In this document: piece after piece, positions 57,256 to 64,000 of the stretch
How the letters are laid out: every line of letters starts with the position of its first letter
How positions within the stretch are numbered: position 1 is the first letter of the stretch
NCBI RefSeq assembly: GCF_022568835.1
Contig: NZ_JAKZHV010000003.1
Coordinates: 62,001 to 126,000 of the forward strand
Direction: 5' to 3'
DNA length: 64,000 nt
Source of the DNA: Arsenicicoccus piscis
GTDB lineage: Bacteria > Actinomycetota > Actinomycetes > Actinomycetales > Dermatophilaceae
The notes under the pieces: generated by a model
What the model was told of the DNA's origin: nothing
Seen by the model: the letters and a program-made list of their open reading frames with translations, nothing else
Database searches by the model: none
Made by a program: the position numbers and the translations under genes

Positions 57256-58794
57256 TCAGGCGGGGTTGGACTTGATCCGGTTGGTCAGCTCGGTGACCTG
57301 GTTGTAGATCGCCCGGCGCTCGCCCATCAGCTCGCGGATCTTGCGGTCGGCGTGCATCACGGTGGTGTGGTCCCGACCGCCGAACTGCTGACCGATCTTC
57401 GGCAGCGACAGGTCGGTCAGCTCGCGGCACAGGTACATCGCGATCTGGCGGGCCTGGACGAGCACCCGCGAGCGCGACGAGCCGCACAGGTCGTCGATGG
57501 TCAGCCCGAAGTACGCAGCGGTCTGGCCCATGATCGTGGCGGCCGTGATCTGGGTGGGCTGGTCGGCCGGGATCAGGTCCTTGAGGACGATCTCGGTCAG
57601 CCCCATGTCGACGCCCTGGTGGTTGAGGCTGGCGAAGGCCGTGACGCGGATCAGCGCGCCCTCGAGCTCGCGGATGTTGGTCGAGATCTTGCTGGCGATG
57701 AACTCCAGCACGTCGTCGGGCGCGGTCATCCGCTCCTGGACGGCCTTCTTGCGCAGGATCGCGATGCGGGTCTCGAGGTCGGGCGGCTGCACATCGGTGA
57801 GCAGGCCCCACTCGAACCGGCTGCGCATCCGCTCCTCGAAGCCGGACAGCGCCTTCGGCGGCACGTCGCTCGTGATGACGACCTGCTTGTTGGCGTTGTG
57901 CAAGGTGTTGAAGGTGTGGAAGAACTCCTCCTGCGTCTGCACCTTGCCCTGCAGGAACTGGATGTCGTCGATGAGCAGGAAGTCGACGTCGCGATACCGG
58001 CGCTGGAAGTTCGTCGCCTGGTCGTCGCGGATCGAGTTGATGAAGTCGTTGGTGAACTCCTCGGAGTTCACGTACTTCACCCGGGTGTTCGGGTAGATCT
58101 GCCGGGCATAGTGCCCGATGGCGTGCAGCAGGTGGGTCTTGCCCAGCCCGGACCCGCCGTAGATGAACAGCGGGTTGTAGGCCTTCGCCGGCGCCTCGGC
58201 CACGGCGACCGCCGCCGCGTGGGCGAACCGGTTGCTCGAGCCGATGACGAACGTGTCGAAGGTGTACTTCGGGTTGAGCGCGCTGTCCGTGGACTCCTGC
58301 GGCACCGACCTGCGGTAGCCCCCGACCCCGGACCCGGTGCCCAGCTCGGTCGGACCCGACACGGGGACGCCGGCGCGGATGCCTGCCTCGCCCCCGAGGT
58401 CGAGGCGGTGGTCGGGATGGTGGTCAGGACGATGATCGGCGCGGTGGTCGGGGATGCGGTCTGCGAGGTGCGTGCTGGGCTCGGCGGGAGCGGGCGACTC
58501 GGCGCCGTCGATCGGCTCGGCCGCACTCTCCTCGAGGCTCGGGTCGACGGTGACCGCCAGGCGGATGTCGCGACCCAGCTGCTCGGTGAGGGAGTCGATC
58601 AGCTCGGCTCGGACGCGCTTCTCGACGATGTCCCGGGTGTAGTCGTTGGGGACGGCGATCAAGGCGGTGCCCTCGAGGACGCCCATCAGCCGGGCGAGCC
58701 GCAGGAAGCCTCGCGTGCCGGGGGCGACCCCGCGCTGCTCGAGGGAGCGCAACGTGTCGCGCCACACCCGCGCCACATCTACCTGGGCGTCCAT
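57256..58794 (-). CDS. dnaA: Chromosomal replication initiator DnaA
   Basis: A 512-residue protein from ATG 58794. Domain I (1-90) binds DnaB and DciA-type partners. Domain II is a linker unusually rich in His and Asp (near residues 115-135). The AAA+ domain III has Walker A FIYGGSGLGKTHLLHAIG, Walker B FLLIDDIQFLQG and sensor VVITSDVPPKAL. Domain IV carries the DnaA signature GGRDHTTVMHADRKI that binds DnaA boxes. It opens strands at oriC. The start has GGGAG 8 bases upstream. Confidence 0.97.
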   Translation of the reverse strand: MDAQVDVARVWRDTLRSLEQRGVAPGTRGFLRLARLMGVLEGTALIAVPNDYTRDIVEKRVRAELIDSLTEQLGRDIRLAVTVDPSLEESAAEPIDGAESPAPAEPSTHLADRIPDHRADHRPDHHPDHRLDLGGEAGIRAGVPVSGPTELGTGSGVGGYRRSVPQESTDSALNPKYTFDTFVIGSSNRFAHAAAVAVAEAPAKAYNPLFIYGGSGLGKTHLLHAIGHYARQIYPNTRVKYVNSEEFTNDFINSIRDDQATNFQRRYRDVDFLLIDDIQFLQGKVQTQEEFFHTFNTLHNANKQVVITSDVPPKALSGFEERMRSRFEWGLLTDVQPPDLETRIAILRKKAVQERMTAPDDVLEFIASKISTNIRELEGALIRVTAFASLNHQGVDMGLTEIVLKDLIPADQPTQITAATIMGQTAAYFGLTIDDLCGSSRSRVLVQARQIAMYLCRELTDLSLPKIGQQFGGRDHTTVMHADRKIRELMGERRAIYNQVTELTNRIKSNPA

Positions 58795-59353
58795 CACGTG
58801 CTCTCCCGATCGCATCGTCGACCCTGCGGGGTCCTTGCTCTGTCGTCGCTGTCGTCGTCCGGGGTCCAGGCGGCCTCCGGCCCCACGGTTCGTAGCCCAC
58901 CGCACGCGGCCGGATGAGCCATCCTGGTGAAGAGTTCTACGAAACGTGGTCAAGTGTGACCCGAAATGCCCTCAATGCACACCATTATCCACAGGCTGTG
59001 GAGGATGAGGGTCCATTCGCAACCATCGGCCGGTCCGAAAACGATCCAGCGTCGACCGGCGTGTCGGTGGGCACCCGGCTCCAGGGTCAGCGAATATACG
59101 CTGCGCGTCGGGCGCGTGGTCAATTGGGCTGCCCAGGTTTGACCCGTGCGAGCGGGTGCCAGTACCGTGGAGGGTGGTCGGTTCGCGCCGACCCGTTTTG
59201 CGTGCCTGCTGATCAACGCGCGTGCGTCGCCGGCCCCTCCCGAGTCCCGCTGCTCGACTGGCCCTGCGTGCGCGGTGCGGTGTTCTGCAGGTGCAGCAGC
59301 ACCGCCGCCCGCCCGGACACCGCTCGGTGTCCACGATGTCCCCGGAGAATGCC
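58795..59353. other. dnaA-rpmH intergenic region
   Basis: 559 bp between divergent genes. It contains a perfect DnaA box TTATCCACA at 58985-58993, a neighbouring partial box, and the rpmH promoter. It probably holds the dnaA promoter under DnaA autoregulation and may contribute to origin function. No gene is seen. Confidence 0.75.
59139..59168 (+). promoter_or_regulatory. Predicted rpmH promoter
   Basis: A -35 TTGACC (59139-59144) and a -10 TACCGT (59163-59168) are separated by 18 bp, matching the housekeeping sigma pattern of actinobacteria. They lie about 185 bp before the rpmH start, leaving a long leader. Confidence 0.6.
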
Positions 59354-59491
59354 GTGAGCAAGCGCACCTTCCAGCCCAACAACCGTCGCCGTGCCAAGGT
59401 GCACGGGTTCCGCGCCCGCATGCGCACCCGCGCCGGCCGCGCGATCCTCGCCGCCCGTCGCACCAAGGGCCGCACCGAGCTGTCGGCCTGA
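59354..59491 (+). CDS. rpmH: Ribosomal protein L34
   Basis: A 45-residue basic protein of the large ribosomal subunit: [32 protein letters not shown]. The start is GTG 59354, with GGAG 6 bases upstream. It is the first gene right of oriC, followed by rnpA after 9 bp. Confidence 0.98.
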   Translation: MSKRTFQPNNRRRAKVHGFRARMRTRAGRAILAARRTKGRTELSA

Positions 59492-59500
59492 GGCCACGCC

Positions 59501-59854
59501 GTGCTGCCGGCCCGGCACCGTCTGCGTGAGAGCGCGGACTTTGCTGCGGCTGTGCGCGGCAGCGGCCGAGCCCGCAGCGGCTCCGGCCTGCTGGTGGTCC
59601 ACGCCCGCCGAGCCGACGCGAGGTCGGAGCACCCGACCCGCGTCGGCTTCGTCGTGTCCAAGGCCGTGGGCAACGCGGTGATCCGCAACCGCACCAAGCG
59701 GCGGCTGCGCCACCTGATGGCCGACCGCCTGCCCGCTCTGCAGCCCGGGACCGACGTGGTCGTGCGCGCCAACCCGGCGGCGGCGACGGCCACCTACGCA
59801 GCCCTCGGCGCCGAGCTCGACCGGTTGCTTGCCCGGGTGAAGGCCCTCGCATGA
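59501..59854 (+). CDS. rnpA: Ribonuclease P protein component
   Basis: A 117-residue basic protein that assists the RNase P RNA in trimming tRNA 5' ends. It has the start [40 protein letters not shown] (RNR motif) and [15 protein letters not shown] start. Its end overlaps the yidD start as ATGA. Confidence 0.96.
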   Translation: MLPARHRLRESADFAAAVRGSGRARSGSGLLVVHARRADARSEHPTRVGFVVSKAVGNAVIRNRTKRRLRHLMADRLPALQPGTDVVVRANPAAATATYAALGAELDRLLARVKALA

Positions 59855-60141
59855 GCGAGACCGGCCGCACCTGGCGCACCGAGCTGCGACGACGCCCGCT
59901 GGCGGGGATCGCGATGGCCCTCATCCGGTTCTACCAGATGTGGATCTCGCCGGCGTTCCCGCCCAGCTGCCGGTTCTATCCCAGCTGTTCGGCCTACGCG
60001 ATGACCGCGGTGCAGCGCTTCGGACCGCTCAAGGGGATCCGGCTCGCGGCCTGGCGGCTGCTGCGCTGCAACCCGTGGAACCCTGGCGGTGTCGACCACG
60101 TTCCTGCCGTGGTGGGCTCTCGCTCTCCCCAGACTCTGTAG
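59851..60141 (+). CDS. yidD: YidD membrane protein insertion efficiency factor
   Basis: A 96-residue protein with [20 protein letters not shown] followed by [19 protein letters not shown] and [17 protein letters not shown], the YidD signature with three conserved cysteines. It is membrane-peripheral and helps YidC. ATGA overlap with rnpA. Confidence 0.96.
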   Translation: MSETGRTWRTELRRRPLAGIAMALIRFYQMWISPAFPPSCRFYPSCSAYAMTAVQRFGPLKGIRLAAWRLLRCNPWNPGGVDHVPAVVGSRSPQTL

Positions 60142-60192
60142 AACCCCGCACCGCCCGGTCTGCTCCGACCCGGCGATGACCCGAAGGACGAG

Positions 60193-61260
60193 ATGGACTT
60201 CCTCAACACGCTGCTCAGCCCGATCGAGTTCGTGGTCGCCTGGATCATGTACGGCTGGCACCAGGCGTTCACCGCGATCGGCATGGACCCCGAGGGAGGT
60301 CTCACCTGGGGCCTGTCCGTCGTCGGCCTCGTGTGCGTCATCCGCGCGCTGATCACGCCGCTGTTCATCCGTCAGCTGCACGCCTCGCGCAAGATGCAGA
60401 TGCTGCAGCCCGAGCTGCAGAAGATCCAGGCCAAGTACAAGGGCAAGACCGACCCGGACTCCCGTCAGGCGATGACGCAGGAGACGATGGAGCTCTACAA
60501 GGCCCACGGGACGAACCCGCTGTCGTCGTGCATGCCGATCCTGCTCCAGATGCCGATCTTCTTCGCGCTGTTCAACGTGCTCAACGGCGTGGGCAACATC
60601 GCGAACGCCAGACGCGGTGCGGTGGGCCCGATCACCCAGTCCGTGGCCCAGCAGATCGAGGCGTCCACCCTGTTCGGCGTGCGGATGTCCGACACCTTCA
60701 TGAACGCGTGGCGCACGGGACACGCGGCGCCGATCGTCGTGACCCTCGCCCTGATCGTGATCATGTCCATCTCGACGTTCACGTCGCAGCACATGGCGAT
60801 GACCAAGAACATGCCGGCGTCCGCGCTGGACAACCCGATGTTCAAGCAGCAGCGGATCCTGCTCTACATCACGCCGTTCTTCTTCTTCATCTCCGGGCCT
60901 AACTTCCCCATCGGTGTGCTGATCTACTGGGTTGTCTCGAACATCTGGTCGATGCTGCAGCAGTTCTACACGATTCGTCAGATGCCGACCCCGGGGTCGC
61001 CGGCCTACGCCGAGTACGAGAAGCGTCAGCGGGCCAAGGGCAAGGCGGTCGTCGACCCGCGCGGCACCGTGGTGGGCGAGCTCGCTGGTGACGGGGCTCC
61101 GGCCGTGCGTCAGTCCGGTCAGCGCCAGCAGCCCAAGCGCAAGGGACGTAAGGGCAGCGGTAGCCCGTCCGCAGGCTCGGGCGGTGCGTCCAGCTCACGT
61201 CCTGCATCCTCGGACGACGACGTAGACCACTCCGGCGGGGGCAGCAGCACCCGTTCGTGA
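60193..61260 (+). CDS. yidC: YidC/Oxa1 membrane protein insertase
   Basis: A 355-residue insertase with about five membrane helices. The first is FVVAWIMYGWHQAFTAIG; then come LSVVGLVCVIRALITPLFIR, a cytoplasmic hairpin (MQMLQPELQKIQAKYKGKTD), CMPILLQMPIFFALFNVLNG and later helices. A Lys/Gly/Ser-rich C-terminal tail (KRKGRKGSGSP) probably contacts the ribosome. It inserts proteins alone or with SecYEG. Confidence 0.96.
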   Translation: MDFLNTLLSPIEFVVAWIMYGWHQAFTAIGMDPEGGLTWGLSVVGLVCVIRALITPLFIRQLHASRKMQMLQPELQKIQAKYKGKTDPDSRQAMTQETMELYKAHGTNPLSSCMPILLQMPIFFALFNVLNGVGNIANARRGAVGPITQSVAQQIEASTLFGVRMSDTFMNAWRTGHAAPIVVTLALIVIMSISTFTSQHMAMTKNMPASALDNPMFKQQRILLYITPFFFFISGPNFPIGVLIYWVVSNIWSMLQQFYTIRQMPTPGSPAYAEYEKRQRAKGKAVVDPRGTVVGELAGDGAPAVRQSGQRQQPKRKGRKGSGSPSAGSGGASSSRPASSDDDVDHSGGGSSTRS

Positions 61261-61359
61261 TCTTTCGGTCGCCGGACTCCCGTCCGGCGACCGACCCCTA
61301 TCCCGGCGCCTGCGGGAACGACTCGAGATCCCAGCGCCCCCACCCCAGGAAGGATGCAC

Positions 61360-62202
61360 ATGAGCGAGCAGCACACGACCGAGGCCGACGCGGGCCAGGC
61401 CGGCGCCGGCGAGGTCACGACCGTCGAGGTCACCACCGAGCCGGGCGTCGACGGGCTCGTCGACGCGGTCCACAGCACGAACGGTGAGGTCAACGAGAGC
61501 GACCTGGCCGGCCAGGGCGAGCACGATCACGGCGCCGCTGCCGAGGGCGAGGTCGACGGTGCCGTCGATGGCTCGCTGGACGGTGCCGGTGCCGGCGACG
61601 ACGATGGCGATGGCGATGGCGACCCTGAGGGCGACGACGACGCGGACGGCGTCGAGTCCGAGGAGGACGACGACGACACCGCCGACGGTGCGGCCCAGGC
61701 CAAGCCAGCCGGCCGCAGCGCCCGGATGGACCTGCTCGAGCGCGAGGGTGAGGTCGCCGCGGACTTCCTCGAGACGCTGCTGGACATCGCCGACCTCGAC
61801 GGTGACCTGGACGTGGACGTCGACGGCGACCGGGCGTCGGTGTCGCTGGTGGACTCCGACGAGGGTCGCGTGCCGCGTCGGCTCGTCGGCCCCGGCGGCA
61901 AGGTGCTCGACGCGCTCCAGGAGCTGACCCGGCTGGCCGTGCAGGCCGAGACCGGTGAGCGCAGCCGGCTGATGCTGGACATCGCGGGCCACCGCGCCGA
62001 GCGGCGTGCCGCGCTCGTGGCGGAGGCGCGCACCGTCATCGCCTCCGTGAAGCAGAGCGGCCAGTCGCAGGCGATGGACCCGATGACCGCCTTCGAGCGC
62101 AAGGTCGTCCACGACGAGGTGCTGGCCGCCGGGCTGGCCTCGGAGTCCGAGGGCGCCGACCCGCACCGCCACGTCGTGGTGCTGCCGGGCGCCAACGCGT
62201 AG
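61360..62202 (+). CDS. jag: Jag/SpoIIIJ-associated RNA-binding protein (KhpB-like)
   Basis: A 280-residue protein from ATG 61360 behind AGGAAGG. The N-terminal 120 residues are highly acidic low complexity ([18 protein letters not shown]). A KH domain ([37 protein letters not shown]) and an R3H domain ([42 protein letters not shown]) follow. It binds RNA and is linked to envelope biogenesis. The stop overlaps the rsmG start by one base. Confidence 0.92.
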   Translation: MSEQHTTEADAGQAGAGEVTTVEVTTEPGVDGLVDAVHSTNGEVNESDLAGQGEHDHGAAAEGEVDGAVDGSLDGAGAGDDDGDGDGDPEGDDDADGVESEEDDDDTADGAAQAKPAGRSARMDLLEREGEVAADFLETLLDIADLDGDLDVDVDGDRASVSLVDSDEGRVPRRLVGPGGKVLDALQELTRLAVQAETGERSRLMLDIAGHRAERRAALVAEARTVIASVKQSGQSQAMDPMTAFERKVVHDEVLAAGLASESEGADPHRHVVVLPGANA

Positions 62203-63056
62203 TGAACGCACCAGAGCACGACCCACGCGAGGACGTTCAGGTGCCCGCCGCCCCGGAGGCGGCGGGCACCGTCTTTGGTGACCGCCTGCCGTTGGCCGTG
62301 GCCTTCTGCGAGCAGCTCGCCACGACGGGTGTGTCGCACGGCTTGATCGGCCCCCGCGAGGTGCCGCGACTGTGGGAGCGGCACATCCTCAACTGCGCGG
62401 TCGTGGCCGAGCTCATCCCTGCTGCCACCGGCGACGGTGGGGTGGGCGCCGGGGCGAGCTCCGGCGAGACGCGTCTCTCGGTGATCGACGTGGGTTCCGG
62501 CGCCGGGCTTCCCGGCCTCGCGCTGGCCATCGCGCGGCCCGACCTGCACCTGCACCTGGTGGAGCCGATGCTGCGGCGCACCACCTGGCTGCAGAGCGTC
62601 GTCGACGAGCTGGCGCTGGACAACGTCACCGTCCACCGCGGACGCGCCGAGGAATTCGCGGGACGGCTGAGTGCGCCCGTCGTCACCGCGCGCGCGGTAG
62701 CCCGGATCGATCGGCTGGCTGCCTGGTGCCTGCCGCTGCTGGACCCGGCGGGGGTCCTGCTCGCGCTGAAGGGATCGAGCGCCCAGGAGGAGCTCGACGA
62801 GGAAGCCGGTGCGCTTGCTCGCCTCGGCGCCACCTCGTTCGACGTGGTGGGGTGTGGCGACGGCCTGGTCGAGCCTGCGACGGTCGTGGCGCGCGTTGCC
62901 GTGAGTCCCGAGCATCGACCTGGAGTCGTTTCTGGAGGCGCAGGGGCGGGTTCGGCTGGTGGCCGCGCGCGCGACGCGCGCAAGGCTCGGTCCGGGAAGT
63001 CTGCGAAGTCCGGACGTGCTGAGCGACCTGGGCAGGGACGCCGACGTTCCACGTGA
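62202..63056 (+). CDS. rsmG: 16S rRNA (guanine-N7) methyltransferase RsmG
   Basis: A 284-residue AdoMet-dependent enzyme that methylates G527 of 16S rRNA. It contains [20 protein letters not shown], the AdoMet motif [20 protein letters not shown] and [19 protein letters not shown]. The C-terminal 50 residues are a Gly- and then Arg/Lys-rich extension. GTG 62202 overlaps the jag stop. A parS-like site lies across its last codons. parA/parB, often next, are not in the following 900 bp. Confidence 0.94.
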   Translation: MNAPEHDPREDVQVPAAPEAAGTVFGDRLPLAVAFCEQLATTGVSHGLIGPREVPRLWERHILNCAVVAELIPAATGDGGVGAGASSGETRLSVIDVGSGAGLPGLALAIARPDLHLHLVEPMLRRTTWLQSVVDELALDNVTVHRGRAEEFAGRLSAPVVTARAVARIDRLAAWCLPLLDPAGVLLALKGSSAQEELDEEAGALARLGATSFDVVGCGDGLVEPATVVARVAVSPEHRPGVVSGGAGAGSAGGRARDARKARSGKSAKSGRAERPGQGRRRST

Positions 63057-63059
63057 AAC
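63046..63059. promoter_or_regulatory. parS-like site at the rsmG stop
   Basis: GTTCCACGTGAAAC matches the ParB-binding palindrome at 13 of 14 positions and spans the rsmG stop codon, about 6 kb right of oriC. Confidence 0.8.
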
Positions 63060-63119
63060 ACGCAGTTCTGCTGCGGGGGCTCGAGCGGCATGATGGGTCT
63101 ACCCGAGCAGGAGGACGTC

Positions 63120-63311
63120 ATGAGGCTGACGCTTGAGCTGGACCTGTCCACGGCCGCCGAAGATCCCGCCGGTGAACCTGGCCGCATTCTGCGCTACTGG
63201 GCCGGTACCCTGCGGCAGATCGACCTCACCGCGCCGGCGGAGTTTCCCGTGATGGACTCGTCCTACAGCACCCGGGTGGGGACGTTGCGGGTGGAGTCGG
63301 CGGACGACTGA
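63120..63311 (+). CDS. Small conserved hypothetical protein
   Basis: A 63-residue protein from ATG 63120, with AGGAGG 5 bases upstream; an ATG at 63090 has no such site. It reads MRLTLELDLSTAAEDPAG, RILRYWAGTLRQIDLT, MDSSYSTRVGTLRV. There are no membrane segments. I do not recognise a function; the ribosome-binding site and codon use support a real gene. Confidence 0.75.
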   Translation: MRLTLELDLSTAAEDPAGEPGRILRYWAGTLRQIDLTAPAEFPVMDSSYSTRVGTLRVESADD

Positions 63312-63312
63312 G

Positions 63313-63340
63313 GGGCCCCCGAGGGCCCTCGGCGGGGTTT
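63313..63340 (+). terminator. Possible terminator after the small gene
   Basis: CCGAGGG and CCCTCGG form a GC-rich hairpin, followed by GCGGGGTTT. The run of T is short. Confidence 0.5.
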
Positions 63341-63358
63341 GCGGTGATCTGTTCCCAC

Positions 63359-63372
63359 GTTTCACGTGAAAC
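63359..63372. promoter_or_regulatory. parS site (perfect palindrome)
   Basis: GTTTCACGTGAAAC is the full ParB-binding consensus, 6.2 kb right of oriC, between the small conserved gene and the end of the RNA ligase-like gene, whose stop it overlaps. Confidence 0.93.
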
Positions 63373-64000
63373 GCGCTCTCACAGTCGTGGAGAGGGCCGC
63401 GTGCTGCGCTGGGAAGTTGCCCATCGTCGCGTCCACGCTGAGCCGGGCAGCGGCGAGGTGCTCGACGGACTGTTCGGTGACGGCGCTAGGTGGCGAGCCA
63501 AGGGCGACGACCACGTCAGACGGGCTCATCATGGACAGACCCTTGTCGGCCTGGCGGGTCCGCCACCACTCGCCCAGCGGGAAGGCTTCGACGGGCTGCC
63601 ATCCCGATCGTTGTGTGGCGAGGGCCGGCCCGGACCACAGCTGAATGGCGATCGCTTGGTGGGTGACAGGCAGCGTGGGTGTGACGACATCCTGAATTCG
63701 TCGCAGGTTCTCGGCTCCGCAATCGTGACCGATCGTCAGGTGGGGGTGGATGTCTTCGAACTGGCCACCGTAGATGGGGTATTCGGGAAGGCCGCTTCCA
63801 CCTGTCGGGTCAGGTCGATGATCGGTGCCGAGTCCTCCGGCACGAGGAAGAGCACGTCGTCGCCGAACCAGCCCGTGGTGCGCAGCTCGACGGTGAAGCG
63901 GATAGCTGAGCGGAACACCGTGCGCAGTCGGCCTAGGTCATCGGCGCTGAGAGCGTCGACCGGCTCGATGGGGTAGATCACGGTGAGGTGGGCTGGGACA
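63362..64000 (-). pseudogene. 2'-5' RNA ligase family (2H phosphoesterase) protein, frameshifted, 5' end outside the window
   Basis: The frame entering from the right edge reads VPAHLTVIYPIEPV (first HxT motif) to VEAAFP near 63,785 and then breaks. One base to the side the protein continues EYPIYGGQFEDIHPHLTIGH (second HxT motif), LWSGPALATQRSGWQPVEAF and on to a TGA at 63362. A single missing C in a run of C residues explains the break, so it may be real or a sequencing error. Both His-x-Thr motifs of 2H phosphoesterases are present. The last 70 residues go beyond the usual end of the domain. Confidence 0.8.

Overview
The window is high-GC DNA from an actinobacterium. It contains the chromosomal replication-origin neighbourhood and, on its left, a genomic island. 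The core gene order (dnaA, dnaN, gnd, recF, a DUF721 gene, gyrB, gyrA, a DUF3566 gene, tRNA-Ile, a DLW-39 gene, tRNA-Ala on one side of oriC; rpmH, rnpA, yidD, yidC, jag, rsmG on the other) and the fhaA-fhaB-pstP-rodA-pbpA-pknB operon place it in Actinomycetota. The combination of gnd, class E sortase, crgA, DUF881 and DLW-39 suggests Micrococcales. The genus cannot be fixed from sequence reading alone.

Positions 1 to about 24,620 are accessory. In order they hold a GIY-YIG nuclease gene broken by an internal stop, an EcsC-family gene and a DnaQ-like exonuclease with a BRCT domain, and then colliding remnants of a DUF6282 gene and a DUF2075 helicase gene. A P-loop STAND-like ATPase gene of visibly lower GC follows, then two IS256-family elements that each still have a perfect 8-bp target duplication, with an IS1380-type remnant between them. 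Next come a DUF7002 gene and a tight five-gene operon transcribed leftward: a SNF2/RapA-like helicase, a DUF4391 protein, a type III-like DNA methyltransferase (Mod), a type III-like restriction helicase-nuclease (Res), and a large RecD-like helicase with a C-terminal PD-(D/E)XK-like nuclease. I read this operon as an extended type III restriction-like antiviral system. The island ends at the 3' side of tRNA-Leu(CAG), a classical integration position.

Positions 24,690 to 40,700 are core cell-envelope and division genes: the FHA/phosphatase/kinase/penicillin-binding-protein operon, pabA, a sortase E cluster, crgA, a rhomboid protease and a cyclophilin, then several conserved small genes and two tRNAs. 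The crgA-rhomboid gap carries an unexpected cluster of DnaA boxes and a family of short repeats.

Positions 40,700 to 63,300 are the replication-initiation region. gyrA and gyrB are separated from recF by five lineage-specific genes. oriC lies between dnaN and dnaA (56,660-57,255), and genes on both sides are transcribed away from it. One perfect parS-type palindrome (63,359) and two with a single mismatch (53,295 and 63,046) flank oriC. The window ends in a frameshifted 2'-5' RNA ligase-like gene running off the right edge. Several reading frames carry single-base lesions. Most lie in the island and fit gene decay, but assembly error cannot be excluded from sequence alone.
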